Positions 13,531-25,299 of a stretch of 64,000 nt of DNA are shown piece by piece (position 1 is the first letter of the stretch; the number at the start of each line of letters is the position of its first letter). The stretch is from the NCBI GenBank assembly GCA_008694505.1, contig VZDJ01007747.1:6103390-6167389 (forward strand), written 5' to 3'. The position numbers and the translations under genes are program-made. The stretch is from Cyanoderma ruficeps (lineage: Eukaryota > Chordata > Aves > Passeriformes > Timaliidae). The notes under the pieces were generated by a model that was given only the letters and a program-made list of their open reading frames with translations, did no database searches and was not told where the DNA came from.

Positions 13531-13601
13531 TGGAGGGTTTTTGTTCATTTTGGGTACTTTTTTTTGTATGGGTGTGTAGTGTTGGTTTGGTTGGTTCATT
13601 T
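13531..13601 (+). repeat. GT-rich low-complexity tract
   Basis: A T/G-dominated stretch with runs such as TTTTTTTTTGTATGGGTGTG and TTGGTTTGGTTGG. It is simple sequence of a kind common in avian non-coding DNA. No LINE body is attached. Confidence 0.6.
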
Positions 13602-15278
13602 TTGCCTCTACTGGTTGTAGTCATTGAAAACTATTGCTACACTACCTTGACAAATCTTTGGTGAAGGTGTCCTTTGTATGTAGAAAAGTTTTGAAAGGTT
13701 TTGCGAGTAAGAACACCACAAGTTCTTACTTATTCTAGTTCTTGGACAAATTTGGCAATCATATTTCTTCAAATCAAAGGTCAATAGTTTCTTCCTGGAA
13801 GCTGTTTATAGTGCAGTGTAGAGTTTTCCAGGAACTGAGCTGCACAGATATTATAGAGATATTTCTCCATATACAATGCAACCTACTAAGAACTCTACTC
13901 AAGTATTATGCTGTTGCAAGTGCAAAATGACAGAAAGTGACAGAAGTGTGACATTTCACATAAGCTGAACTCACAACAGAAAATAGAGCACATCTGAAGT
14001 TATTCTGAAATAGTCTGAATGTTAGAACTGACCACAGTTATTTGTATTACCACTAGCTTTTTAATGTATATTTAATCCTATATTTTATCAGAGAATGCAA
14101 ATGAACAAAGATACAGAATGCCCACATTCATGATATTTAGAGAGCTTACAGTATATATTTCTGTGGGTGGTTATGAAATATTTGTATGTGGCACACGCAG
14201 CTGATCTGATTGTTGCTAGTGAGTTGTAGTGATAAAGTCATGGGAGACTGGTGGCAGAAACTCATTTCAGACTGGGAAAAGCTTACTGGATATGCATTTA
14301 CATCCTACTGTATGCAGCAATAATTTAATCAGGAGTAGCCCAAGCAGGCCTGAATATCAACTACTGTTTTCAACCTAGTCTCAAGAATGTAAAGAATTTA
14401 ATTTTTAAGATTTATACCTCGTTCTTGTCCACAGGGAGCAGGAGCCTTAGTCTTCTGTTGCTCTGGATTCCAAGATTCCTCTCATATCATCTTTTTAATA
14501 AAACTGTCAGTCACAAGACTGGTCTTATATTTTTTTGTAGATTTCTTTATTTTACTCTGGCATAAAGCTCACAAAGACTTTTAATTGCTTTTAATTTTAA
14601 TTTTCTATTAAAATGAAAATATACCTGCTCTAAGGGAAAAGTGCATTTAAAATCAAGTTATATCATAATATTATGCTGCTTGGGGAAAAAAACCCATGAA
14701 GTGGTTTGAGACAGAGAAAGTTTCTACCACATGGAAGACTAATCTATGATCGGTATCTGATATACATTTTTCACTGCTTATCACCAAATTCACTCAAATC
14801 TATACAGATATCTCCCTTTTTTCTGTTTTGCATAGATTTATTGAATTTGAAGAAACCTAAATTTCTCCTGTTGTCATATTCTCTCGCCTCAGATATTTTA
14901 TGAGCTTTTAATTGAGTTAAATAAAATCAATTGGTATAGACAATAACACGGAAAACCTAAGACATTTATTAGGGCAAGAAAAGTATTACAGAATGTAATA
15001 GTATATATCCCTTTTTTAAAATGTCCAAGTATCTCAACTAGGTTAAGTCAGCAAGGTACCTACATTTTAATATAGGCACAAACTTATAGGCAATAATGGG
15101 CCTTTGTTACATATGTCCTCCCTCTTACATGGCTGGCACAAAGACTGAAAAGTCTAACAACAGATTTGAATCCAAATAGGACAACATTTGGTCTACTCTC
15201 AATGTTCTGAGCTATCTTGTCTTAGATATCTTCTACCCACATGGTTTATAAATCACTCCATCAGAACCTGTCTCATTT

Positions 15279-15310
15279 GGGGGGGGAAAGGGGCAAAGGG
15301 GAGGGTGAGG
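15279..15310 (+). other. Putative G-quadruplex motif
   Basis: Four or more closely spaced G-runs on the plus strand: eight G at 15279-15286, four at 15290-15293, four at 15298-15301 and three at 15303-15305, followed by GAGG. Loop lengths are 3, 4 and 1 nt, which satisfies the usual G3+N1-7 rule with room to spare. The surrounding 2 kb is AT-rich, so the motif stands out. No promoter, CpG island or gene start is visible next to it. Confidence 0.8.
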
Positions 15311-15786
15311 AAGATGTTTAAGAAGTTGTCCCTGTGTGAATTATCTGTATCTCACGTGATTTGCTTAGAAATTTGGCTTGTGAGACTGAAGCAACTCCTG
15401 CTCCCCCTTCCCCACACAGGAGTGACTTCCACCTTTCCCTGCTCTCTGTTTGTATATACAGAATTTCACATCTCAAGCCCCAACTGCTCTTTGTACACAA
15501 GCCAGTTGAGGTTCATGACTTTAAGGCTTCAGTCGCATCCACTTAATAGCTCAAAAATCCAGAAGTATATGCAATTCTCATTCAGCTACTGGGAAGAAGA
15601 GACAGAAGATTCAATTCACCATAATTTATGAGTTTTCAAGACAGTATGATGAAGTTCCAAGGACATTTTGGACTGATTTCCACTGGGATTAAAAGCAGAA
15701 CTTGCTTAGAAAGGGGTCAGCAAATTCTTAGGGATTAGGAGTTACCTGCTGGATTGGACCTGTACCTATTCTTTCAAGGAGAAAAC

Positions 15787-15804
15787 TTTTTTTTTTTCCC
15801 CCCC
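15787..15804 (+). repeat. Pyrimidine tract T11C7
   Basis: Eleven T followed directly by seven C. It is a homopolymer junction prone to length variation. It resembles a polypyrimidine tract, but no AG acceptor with an open exon follows: the downstream frame closes quickly. Confidence 0.8.
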
Positions 15805-17036
15805 GTGGGTGGATGATCACAGAGATCTAAGCACAATTAGATTTCTTCTGACTACTGGTTATCTACTGGGGTTTTTTATGAGAAGAAATAGTATCATTAC
15901 ATATGATGAGGAAAGGAAATCTGCCTAGCTTAAAAATTGTTTTAAAACTCCCAAGAGGTACATGAAAATATTCTGTAAATGTGATTAGGAAACATATGTC
16001 CTGACTTGTTATTTATATCTGCTGGGCTTGAGTCATTCTTTTAAGACTTAAAGACAATGTCAATGCCAAAATGTTTTTGTTGCTTGAGAGAGAATTAAAC
16101 CATTTACTCCCTTAATAATTAAACATTGCTACTATCCTACAGAAACTGAATTTTAATTCTAAATAAACTGTGGATGCTAGGTTTTTTTCAGCCTAGTGCT
16201 GACCCAAGCAATTAATTAATTCCTGTTCTTTTTTATTTCCATTCTCATCAAAGCTCCCAATATCCTGGGTATAACATGGAAAGAGTGCTTGTTATGCTGT
16301 TCATGTGACTTCTTTGGGAAAGCCACATTAGGAGTTTCTGGGCAAGAACTGACCCTAAAAGCACTGTCTATTCTAATTCTTCAAGTGGGCTGCACCAGCA
16401 TTATCAGAATCTGTCTAACAGCAAAGTCTAAACACACTTTCAAGGGAATAATATGATTATACCAAAAATGTTTACAACATTTTCTGTGCAGCATTCAAAT
16501 TACTATCCTAGTAAGACATATCTTTAACTTGCTAAATCTTCCAGTTATCATCATGTTGGGTATTTTTTGTCTTGTGTACTTTTGAAGTCATATGTTTTTT
16601 ATTTCCAGGGGAAACTGTAAAGACACATGCATATAAAGTGAAGATTATCAACAAATAATAAACCCCATGAATTCCAATGAAGCAATATCCATTAAAAAGG
16701 ATTCTGTCCTCTTAGCTCAGCCTACACACCTTAACTGAAATCAGAGTATAACACAATTTGAAGCAATGGAAAGTTTATATACTATCTTCTCTTAATATGT
16801 TGCCAGCCTGAAATACTCCTTATGACAAATATAATGATTCCTATGCTATTGCTTCTTATATACCTTAATTTTGACCTCTAAACATTAGTGTTTCCAGCCA
16901 GTCTGCAGTTCCTTGCAGTTCTTTTTGCTGCACATAACTTGCATCTTTAAAGTCTCAATCCTTCAGCCACAACACATCGTCAAAACTTGCAAGACTACTG
17001 TTGATCCCACACATCTGGAAGCCATAGCTTCAGGAC

Positions 17037-17111
17037 AAAAAACCCAACAAAACCCAAACAAAATGAAACAAACAAAAAACCGCACAAAACATCACCCCAC
17101 CAAAACCAACC
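17037..17111. repeat. A/C-rich low-complexity tract
   Basis: Made almost only of A and C in CAAA/CCCA/ACCC-like units, interrupted by a few G and T. It lies 3.4 kb from a T/G-rich tract (20518-20598) of opposite strand composition. The two share short strings in inverted orientation such as AAAAAACCCAAC, but no longer alignment is evident by eye. Confidence 0.7.
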
Positions 17112-20100
17112 AGAAAGTCCCACTGCTAGTTTTGTTTGGTCATACATAACATATGTTTAAGTAGTTTTGTATTTCAGGATTGCACTGCTAACTTTGCAGT
17201 CCATTTCCATTTTTTATATATTATACATTATACTGTTTAAACTGCCTCTCTATTAAGCAAATGAAAAAACTCAATTTTCTGTCAGAAAAAAGGTCTTTTC
17301 TGCAACTAAAACAGACTTTAACTTATGATAAGAATTATGATTTTTAGTGATTCTTTACAAACTAATTTTTTGTAAAAATAGGTATGTTCACCAAACTTAC
17401 AAACAACAGATGAGAAACGAACTCAGACAGTTCCTGTAGTCTTTTTTGGTATTGTTTTGGAGTACGTTATAGTCCTAGACTCTAAGATCAGGATGGCAAG
17501 AACATTTTTATTTCCATTGGGAAATGCTATCACTAAGGAGGAAAGGTACTGATCATCAGATAAAAGCCTTGCTTGTACTCCTGCAGCATTCTGCATTTCA
17601 TGTCCACACATCACTGGTCAAAAGTCTGTAGCAGTTTGGATTTGATTAAGTACCTTTCTGTGGAGTATTTTGATATACCATGGAGAGAGGGATGCTTGCA
17701 AATGGTCTGGCATGTGCTGGCCCATAAATAACCCTAAAACAGCGTTCTGATAGATGTTGTAACCCGATCTGTCCAGAAAATATACACAAACAAATATTTC
17801 TGTATTTTGTATTAAATTAACAAGCAATTGATTAGCTCCTGACACCCAAATGCTTGGTAGAAATACAAACAGAAGTAGTCTCTGCCCCCAAAAAACATAT
17901 GTGTAGGTTATTATGTGGGGCAGAAGCCAACCTCCAAAACTAGTCAGCTTTCCCTCACTGTATTTATTCAATAACATCAGCTCAACATCTGAGCTGGGAG
18001 CCTCTGCTGTGGCAGCAACCATGAATCCTTAAATAAGTCAGGCAAGGTTAATTACCAGTGTGTTTATGTATAGAGACAATCTGTGACAAGAAAGATTAAA
18101 TACAGGTAAAACACCAGGTTGTTTGTCTAAGATTTTCATTGCTGTAGAAGTAATTTTCTGTCTGATGATCACAGCTATCAGAGCACAGCTCTTTATTTTT
18201 TTTAAGAAGCCAACTCACTCGATGTTACTTTATTTGATCAAAAATCAGTGCCCACACAGCATATATTTTTCCCCTCATAGGCTATCTATGTTGCTAGGTT
18301 GGGCAGTAACTGAACAGCTCTTACATGCAGATGAATTGCAGACCTATAAAACATTACCACAATTTACTGAGCCTGGTGAGGATGCTTTTGTTACAGCTTT
18401 TGTTTTAAAGCCAGTACTCTGTCTGCCTCCTAGAGCCATGAAGTAAGTCTCTTTAAAAAGAGCTACAGATTTATCCTTCCACTTTGAATAAGTGAAAATG
18501 TGTTTTGTTGAAACCTCCTGAGAATAAATGGATTTCCTATAGAATCCCCTTTTGTTTATGGCTTTGATGAAAGCATTTGGCACTTGATGGTTCCCAGGCT
18601 ATCCCCAGTTTAAAAAAGAAGAAATCAAGTGTGCTGAGTGTTAAAATGGTTTCAACTAACCTCAAAGCAAGTGTAATATAAAGACTTGCATCAGGTGTCA
18701 AATTAGTATGGAAGGGTAATGCTTCCTGTCTTGCCTCTTCAACATTTACACTCAGTATAGTGTCCCATTTTGTTCTGAAAGCACAGCTAAGGGCTGAACC
18801 TATTCAGGCAGCCACCTGAAATCCAAACCTTTTCATCTCAGTTTCATAATCTACTACTTCTCCTATTTTAATTTCGTCTCTAAACTATGCAGAAATTGTT
18901 GAGATTACGGAAAGGTACTAAATCCCCACAACCAGCCCTTTAACAGAAAGAACTGCAGATTGAAAGTTATTTGAACACAATGAACTTCCATTAGATTATT
19001 AAACTCTTTGTAAGAGATTTTTTTTATGTTCCACTAGCAAGGTGGTTCAGAATAAAATTTTTAACAGAGAGCTATTTACACTGCAAATACACAGAGGACA
19101 CAATGAATTGGCACTTCTAAAAGGCTTTGTGTAGGATTGGTTAACAGCTGTCCCAGCTTTTGGTGAGCAAACATTATTTACACTGAATCAGAAAAGTATT
19201 AAACAAATCTGCATCAGCTTTTGGGAAAATAATAATTTTTCATAATAAATTATCAGAATCAGCAAGCTCTTTAACACATATCATGTGCTAATCTCAGAAC
19301 TACCTATTCCCATTTGCAATAGTCAGGACTTTTTCCATTAATTATTTTGAGAAAACAAATACTTATAATTCTAATCGAATTAATTGTAATTATAACATTG
19401 AATTTAGCTTGTCTCATGCTTCATTGAACTTTTTTCTACTGTTCTTATAAATAGATATGACACAGTCCTGGCAAATGCATCCTGACTAGCAAACATCCAC
19501 CTGATTGAATCAACTGTCACAACATCATCGTTCAAAGTCATTGGTTTTACAGTCATTTGCAAAAGTGCCACAGGTTTGTGAACTCTTGTTTGAGGAAAAT
19601 TTCTATACTTCAGTTATCCCCTGCTCTATGCCTAAAATAACTTCACCTGTCATGTGCTTTGAGACACAGCAACACAACTGAGCTCATAATAACTTCTAAA
19701 CTTCAAGAAATGAGCAAACTAAGCATAATTTCTTGTTCATGTGCTCTCATTTCACTCTCATATCTTCTATGATACCATTTAAACCTCCTGCCCAGAGACC
19801 ACTAGCAGCCCCCAACCTATGTGTAAGAGACATGCAAAAATCAATCATGGCTGCAGTTTCATGGGCCCGGTTGATAAGCAAAAGGACTTCATCCTTCCCT
19901 TCAGGGAGCTTGGGTTCACATTGCTCCCTTCTGTGAATCACTTAGTAAGATATTGTGTAGAATAACTATTTATTCAGCTTAGTTTCCTGCACTACCAAGT
20001 AAAATCAGCTCAAAGCCCAGTCCCAACACAGGCAAGTCATGTGAGTAGCACTTTTTTACAGTGCAGAGAAAATGGTCCATAGTATAATAACTCTGAAAGG

Positions 20101-20517
20101 TACAGTGAATAACCCTATGAAGACAGCAGGTCAGTGTAAACATGCCTACATTTTTGTTTTGAAGCACAACTACAAGGAAGCACAAGCATCTGAAGAGAAT
20201 AGTAGAATTGGTAAGTGATAAAACAAATGTAACAGGGATTTTCAGTATTTGTTTCCACACAAAAAATGACTAAATCAATTGTTTTCATCCTAGCAAGGAC
20301 AACATTGAAGGGTAATGTGGCAGAGGCTCATAAAACCCTCTGTACTGTGACAAAATGAGGGGAAAGAAAATTCACTGTCTGTTTTAAAATGAGGGTTAAA
20401 GAAAGATGAGACTATGATCAAAGTAGTCAAAGCAAACCAAAATGAAACTTATTCTTATAACACAAAGTGTAGTTAAGCTTGATGCCACCAAACTGTAATT
20501 ACTCACATGTATGCTTA

Positions 20518-20598
20518 TTGTTGTGCTTTATTGTTTGTTTGGTTTTTATTTGGTGATTTTTTTGGTGGGGTTTTCTTTGTTTGGGTTGGGTTTTTTCT
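20518..20598. repeat. T/G-rich low-complexity tract
   Basis: TTGTTTGTTTGG, TTTTTTGGTGGGGTTTTC and TTTGGGTTGGGTTTTTT units, almost without A or C over about 80 bp. Simple sequence. The complement of the composition seen at 17037-17111. Confidence 0.7.
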
Positions 20599-21286
20599 AC
20601 AATAATCCATGCAAGAAAATGAATTAAATCCAAAACCACTCCCTCTGCTTTGGATGGTTCCTGAACCATGTATTTACCTAATCTGTAAGAGTATTCAGAG
20701 AAATACCACTCCCACCACCACTATGCTCTGTTCCTTTTCCATAGTAACATTATTAGGGAAAGCAGAGGAAGCTTAGCACAGCTCTGACTGGTCTGAAACA
20801 TTGCTCACTGTTGGCAGACCTATGCAGAAAAAAGTGCACTTTTACTGCAGGACATCCCCAAATCTGAAAATCAACAAGCTAAAAATTACTTACTGAAACA
20901 AATCTCTTATGGAACATTAATTATTTGCATCACCTTAATGGCTTATTTTTTCTTCTTTGTTTTCTATTACCATTTGCTCTTAATCATCAAAAAATATATG
21001 GCTCTTCCTACTGAAACTTGAAATAATGGGCATACTAAATGTCCTTTATTGAAAAAGGAGCATACTACATGCCTAGATGATATATCTCACTTTAGTGTGT
21101 TTGAAATCTATTTTATATGTTTGCAGACCACCCCTTCTCCAACCCTTCCCCCTACCTACCCTCTCCCATAATTTAATCTAAACTAGGGACAATCCAGAGA
21201 TTTGCTTCAAAAGCACATCCCTGATTTGAAATGCTATTGCTGTCCAGTGTGCCATCAGCATCAGGACCATTATAACATAAAACTGT

Positions 21287-21299
21287 AAAAAAAAAAAAA
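21287..21299. repeat. Poly-A tract (13 A)
   Basis: Thirteen A preceded by AACATAAAACTGT. No retrotransposed body is recognisable upstream. Confidence 0.8.
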
Positions 21300-21343
21300 G
21301 GAAAGAATTTAGAGAGGACAAAAATGGATTTTTTTAAATAATA

Positions 21344-21380
21344 ATTGGACTTTAAATAACTATTGGACTTTTAAATAACA
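21344..21380. repeat. 18-bp tandem duplication
   Basis: ATTGGACTTTAAATAACT at 21344-21361 is followed directly by ATTGGACTTTTAAATAACA, a second copy with one extra T and a changed last base. A short direct duplication consistent with replication slippage. Confidence 0.85.
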
Positions 21381-24300
21381 ACTTAGATACCCAAGAAAAC
21401 ACTGTCATTTCTGTTCTGTTGCCTCGTTTTTACATTTTCTGTTCAAACAGTCATGAAGCAGAACGAAGAGCAGGCATATTCTGGAGATGCGTGTAAATAT
21501 CTCAGCAAACAAAGTTGGGAACAAAAGCATTGTCCCTTTAGGAATATTCTTACCTGTGGTAGCAAAGGAGTGCAAGTAGGTAGCTGCCTCTCACTCACTC
21601 ACTCGTCACAGAGGACACAGACAAGTGTAAACACAAGGTGAACTTTTCAGTTCTTTTATTCTTTTATGTTTTGCGTTAAGGCCAGTGTTTTAAAGAAAAT
21701 GGGATAGAAATGTTTTTTTCTGTACTTTAAACCAGTACTGACTAATAGTTCAATCTGTCTACCAGCTTAACCAATGGTTTGAAAGTAGCTGTCAGTATAG
21801 ATTTAAACAATGTTTAGCAAATATTGCCTTCATGAATCAGGCTTGTAGCCAGAATATTTTATCTGCTGCTGACTAAAATTGGATATTTCTGAGGAAGGTA
21901 CAAACTGGATACTTACAAAATAGTATATTCACAAGACAGCTTTCCCTGGGCCCCATTAACATTTCAGCACTTAAAATCTGATCCATTTCTGTTCTATGCC
22001 CCTTTGCCAAGTACCTCGGGCACTTGCATACTTGAGTGTGAGCTAAAGCAAAGCTACTGGCTACTTTCTGGATTGTGTTTCCAGTCTCTAAGGAAAAGAC
22101 TAGGGGAAAAAATCTGCAAGAAATGTTTGCTAACAACTCTTTGTTGCATTAGCAGAACATTTGCTGGGGGAGCAGCAACCATCAGATCAAATTAGTCTTT
22201 TTTTGCCGTCTCATCTCTTCTGCCTCGTTTTTGCTGTTGCTTTTTCCCACCTAAGGAGAGTCCCACATCAGCCTAACTTAAAAAAAATTAAATCCCATTA
22301 TATCCTCTTGCCCTTCATGCTGTTCCTGTCTCCTCTTTCTCCATTTGGTTCTGGATATCAACATGACAAAGCAGCAGCTGTATGCATTAGCTGAAAACAT
22401 TTCTGTTGTAATTGATCTGAGACATAATAACTATACTAATGTTCTCATTTGCAGTGCTCTCATCAGAGCTTCAGACACAAAAAGATTTTTACAGTTTTAC
22501 AGATGAATTCCCTTCAAACTTAGTGTAACTTTCCAAGTGGCTTCTGAGAAGTCAGTCTGTACATTCACTGAGGTGAGTCCTAGTACATAGCAGTAGTGGG
22601 AAGGAGAATCATCAAAACAAGGACAGGAGCAAAATGAACAGATAATCCCATATGGCAGGAATTCTCCTTTCCAATACAAAGACACAGACAAAGCATGATA
22701 ACCACAAGTTTTAACAGTCCCAAAATGTAAATTGCTGTTTGTAATGAACTTCCTGCTCACTGATACAAGACTTTCCAGGCAATTCTTAGGTTTTGATTGT
22801 CATCCTGGGCCTACTGCATGTGTAAGACATATTAAAGCAATTTTCTTCTAAAATCACTCCAGTGACTTGAACACATTCTTTATTTTGTTACATTTGTCAT
22901 TAAACACAGGTACTGCTCATCCTGGGTGGGCACTTACCCTCTTAAAATATTATAGCTACAGGCTAATTACCAGACTACTTCTGTATCACTCAAGTCTGCA
23001 GTCATTACACACAGCTGTCATGGCAGAACAAGTTCAAGACATTAAGTGTGATGGTATTATTCACGTTCACCTCTGCAGGATACAAAATCCAACCAACAGA
23101 AATGCCTGCAGTTTTGGGAAATTATAAAGTCAGTAGGAAAATCTTCCCTCATGCTCAAGAGTGGTAGCAAAGCCCTTATTTTCTCTATTTTGGAGGACTG
23201 CCATCTCCCCCTCTGACTGTGCACATCACAATCCTACCTGAAGGCACTGACGGGATGACCAGGGACAGCCCCACTGATGAAGACATTCACTTCAGCAACA
23301 CTGAATCAGTTCCACTGTCAAAGAAAATGGACCGGGTTTACTTTCAGAAAACCTATACCAGTGCCTAGGCGTCCTTGTCCAGACATGAAAGAGAAGTGCC
23401 ACAGCTGGTTAAATAATTCTGCTCAGAAGATTAAGTACGTAAGGCAGGCTGTCATGCTTCCCGTTGTCCTGATAGCCATGCACTTTACAAAAGATGCCAA
23501 GTGCTATTGCAAACACAGTTTGTACTTCCATGACAGTAAGTGCTTCTCTGTGTCTTTTCATTGCCACAGGCCAGTGCTTTTGATCCATCAGCAGTTCTCA
23601 GGGCACATTCCCAAGGGAAATTCTTTGAAATGTACCTTCATTTTGATCACTGACCTCAAGCTGGTCCGCACCAAAAGCACTGGTGCAAAGAGCTGCAGTT
23701 GCTTTGTGCAGAACTTTATCTGATTACCAGATTTCAAAGAAGCTAAACTCGGGCTAATCCACCACATAAAAGAGTCAAACTATTTTTAATGCACGTTTTC
23801 TCTTTTAAACCTAACAGGCGACCTAAAATTCAGACCACAGTTTAGCACAGCTATTTTTTTGTCCCAGAGCCAGTCTGCTACAGTTTATCACAGAAGATTA
23901 TGCTGTATTAAGAATATTATTCTAGAGATAATAGAGCATTAGAAATACTTAGGAAAATCAAACATACATACAGATCCAAGAAATAACCCCCCAAAACCAC
24001 ATGCAGAAAATGAAAATTTAACAGCTTAATCTATTCATAAACAAGTAGCTGTTATTACTTTATTCTGATAGTACTAATATATCTTGCAAACACATCAGGA
24101 TTTTATATTTTGCGCAAATTAACGACTAACAGACTTCATGTAAAGACTAATTCATTTGTCTACTACATTTGACACAAGAGTTGCTTCATACTAAGTTGTG
24201 TGGATTTTTTTACACGTAACATCTGCAACACTTAAAAAAGATCCTTACAATATATTGAGAGCCCCAGCTGTTGTGGGATTGAAGAAATCCTAATGATATC

Positions 24301-25272
24301 AGAAAGCAGGAATTATATTTCATTCATCCTTTTTGCCATGGTGAAAAGTCAGTCAACATGATCCAGATGTTTGTTCTGGGTGTTAGAGAATGTCTATGTA
24401 GTAATTATTGTGTGAGACATGAGCTTTTTCTTTATAGTGCTGAAATAATTGATTTAACCCAGAAGTAAAGAATTCAGAAATACAGCAGTACTCTTCCATT
24501 ATTTTTCAGAGTGGACAACATGGTTTAACATTTTTTTCATATTTTGATATGGAAACACAAGGTCTCATGAAATTTTCCAGTGGCCAAAAAAACCAAAAGG
24601 ATAATGATAATCAAATTATGAAGTATTAGAATGGCAAGTTAGGTTTCCTAGCAAGTCGAATAAAATTCTGGTTTTTGTAATATATGCCACTTGTCACTAA
24701 AGTTACAACAATCTTTTGTAATTATTTTCAGTTCTATGTGAGAATCCTTCTACTTTTTTTAATAGGAAGAAAAATTGAAGTTTGGAGTGCAAAGCATATT
24801 GCAACTACCCAAAAATATATATATTTTTTAAACCCTGTGCACTTATTTGCATCAAACCCACTATATCTGAGCTCATAAATTTCCCAACTCCAGCCCCATG
24901 AGTGCTTATGAATATGGAGAAATAGAGCACCAAGGGAGAACTCTCTTACCACAAACCCAGCATGAGACCCTGAAGTGATGAGCTATGAAAGCACACTGCT
25001 CCTCCAGAGCAGCTTAGGCTTTTGTAAATACACCAGAGCCAGAAATTTAAATCAGCCATGAGTATTGACATTTAGGCTGACAGAGCTTTAACACCACTAT
25101 TCTCAGAAGCATCAGATAAAGTAACAATTATTCCTGTGTACCAGAAAAAAGAGGAGCAGTAAATAGCTATACTTGCACTTGCATACAAGTTTCCATCATT
25201 AAATTTTAGTAGATTGACAGTGTATGTTTACACCACATCCCCTTTCTTAATGTTTTACAATACCAGCTGTGA

Positions 25273-25299
25273 GGAAAAAAAAAAAGAATAAAAAAAAAA
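25273..25299. repeat. A-rich tract
   Basis: GAGG followed by eleven A, GAAT and nine A. A simple A-rich stretch with no attached element visible. Confidence 0.7.

Larger units (their letters stand above)
11586..15278. other. Unique AT-rich non-coding sequence
   Basis: No gene is recognised. The longest frame is 12177-12485 plus (102 codons), without domain-like features. The rest is AT-rich unique DNA apart from the poly-A and GT-rich tracts listed separately. Confidence 0.55.
15311..21286. other. Unique AT-rich non-coding sequence
   Basis: About 6 kb without a recognised gene. A 147-codon plus-strand frame at 15188-15631 begins before the G-rich motif and reads through it. Its translation alternates hydrophobic and basic patches without any family signature. 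A minus-strand frame of 134 codons (17618-18022) and a plus-strand one of 107 codons (18123-18446) are also unrecognised and lie in stop-rich surroundings. Confidence 0.55.

Noticed and set aside
23277..23723. 148-codon plus-strand open frame in a slightly GC-richer segment
   Set aside because: The translation contains several Cys and His but no spacing typical of zinc fingers or secreted Cys-rich families, and no exon borders or upstream promoter stand out.
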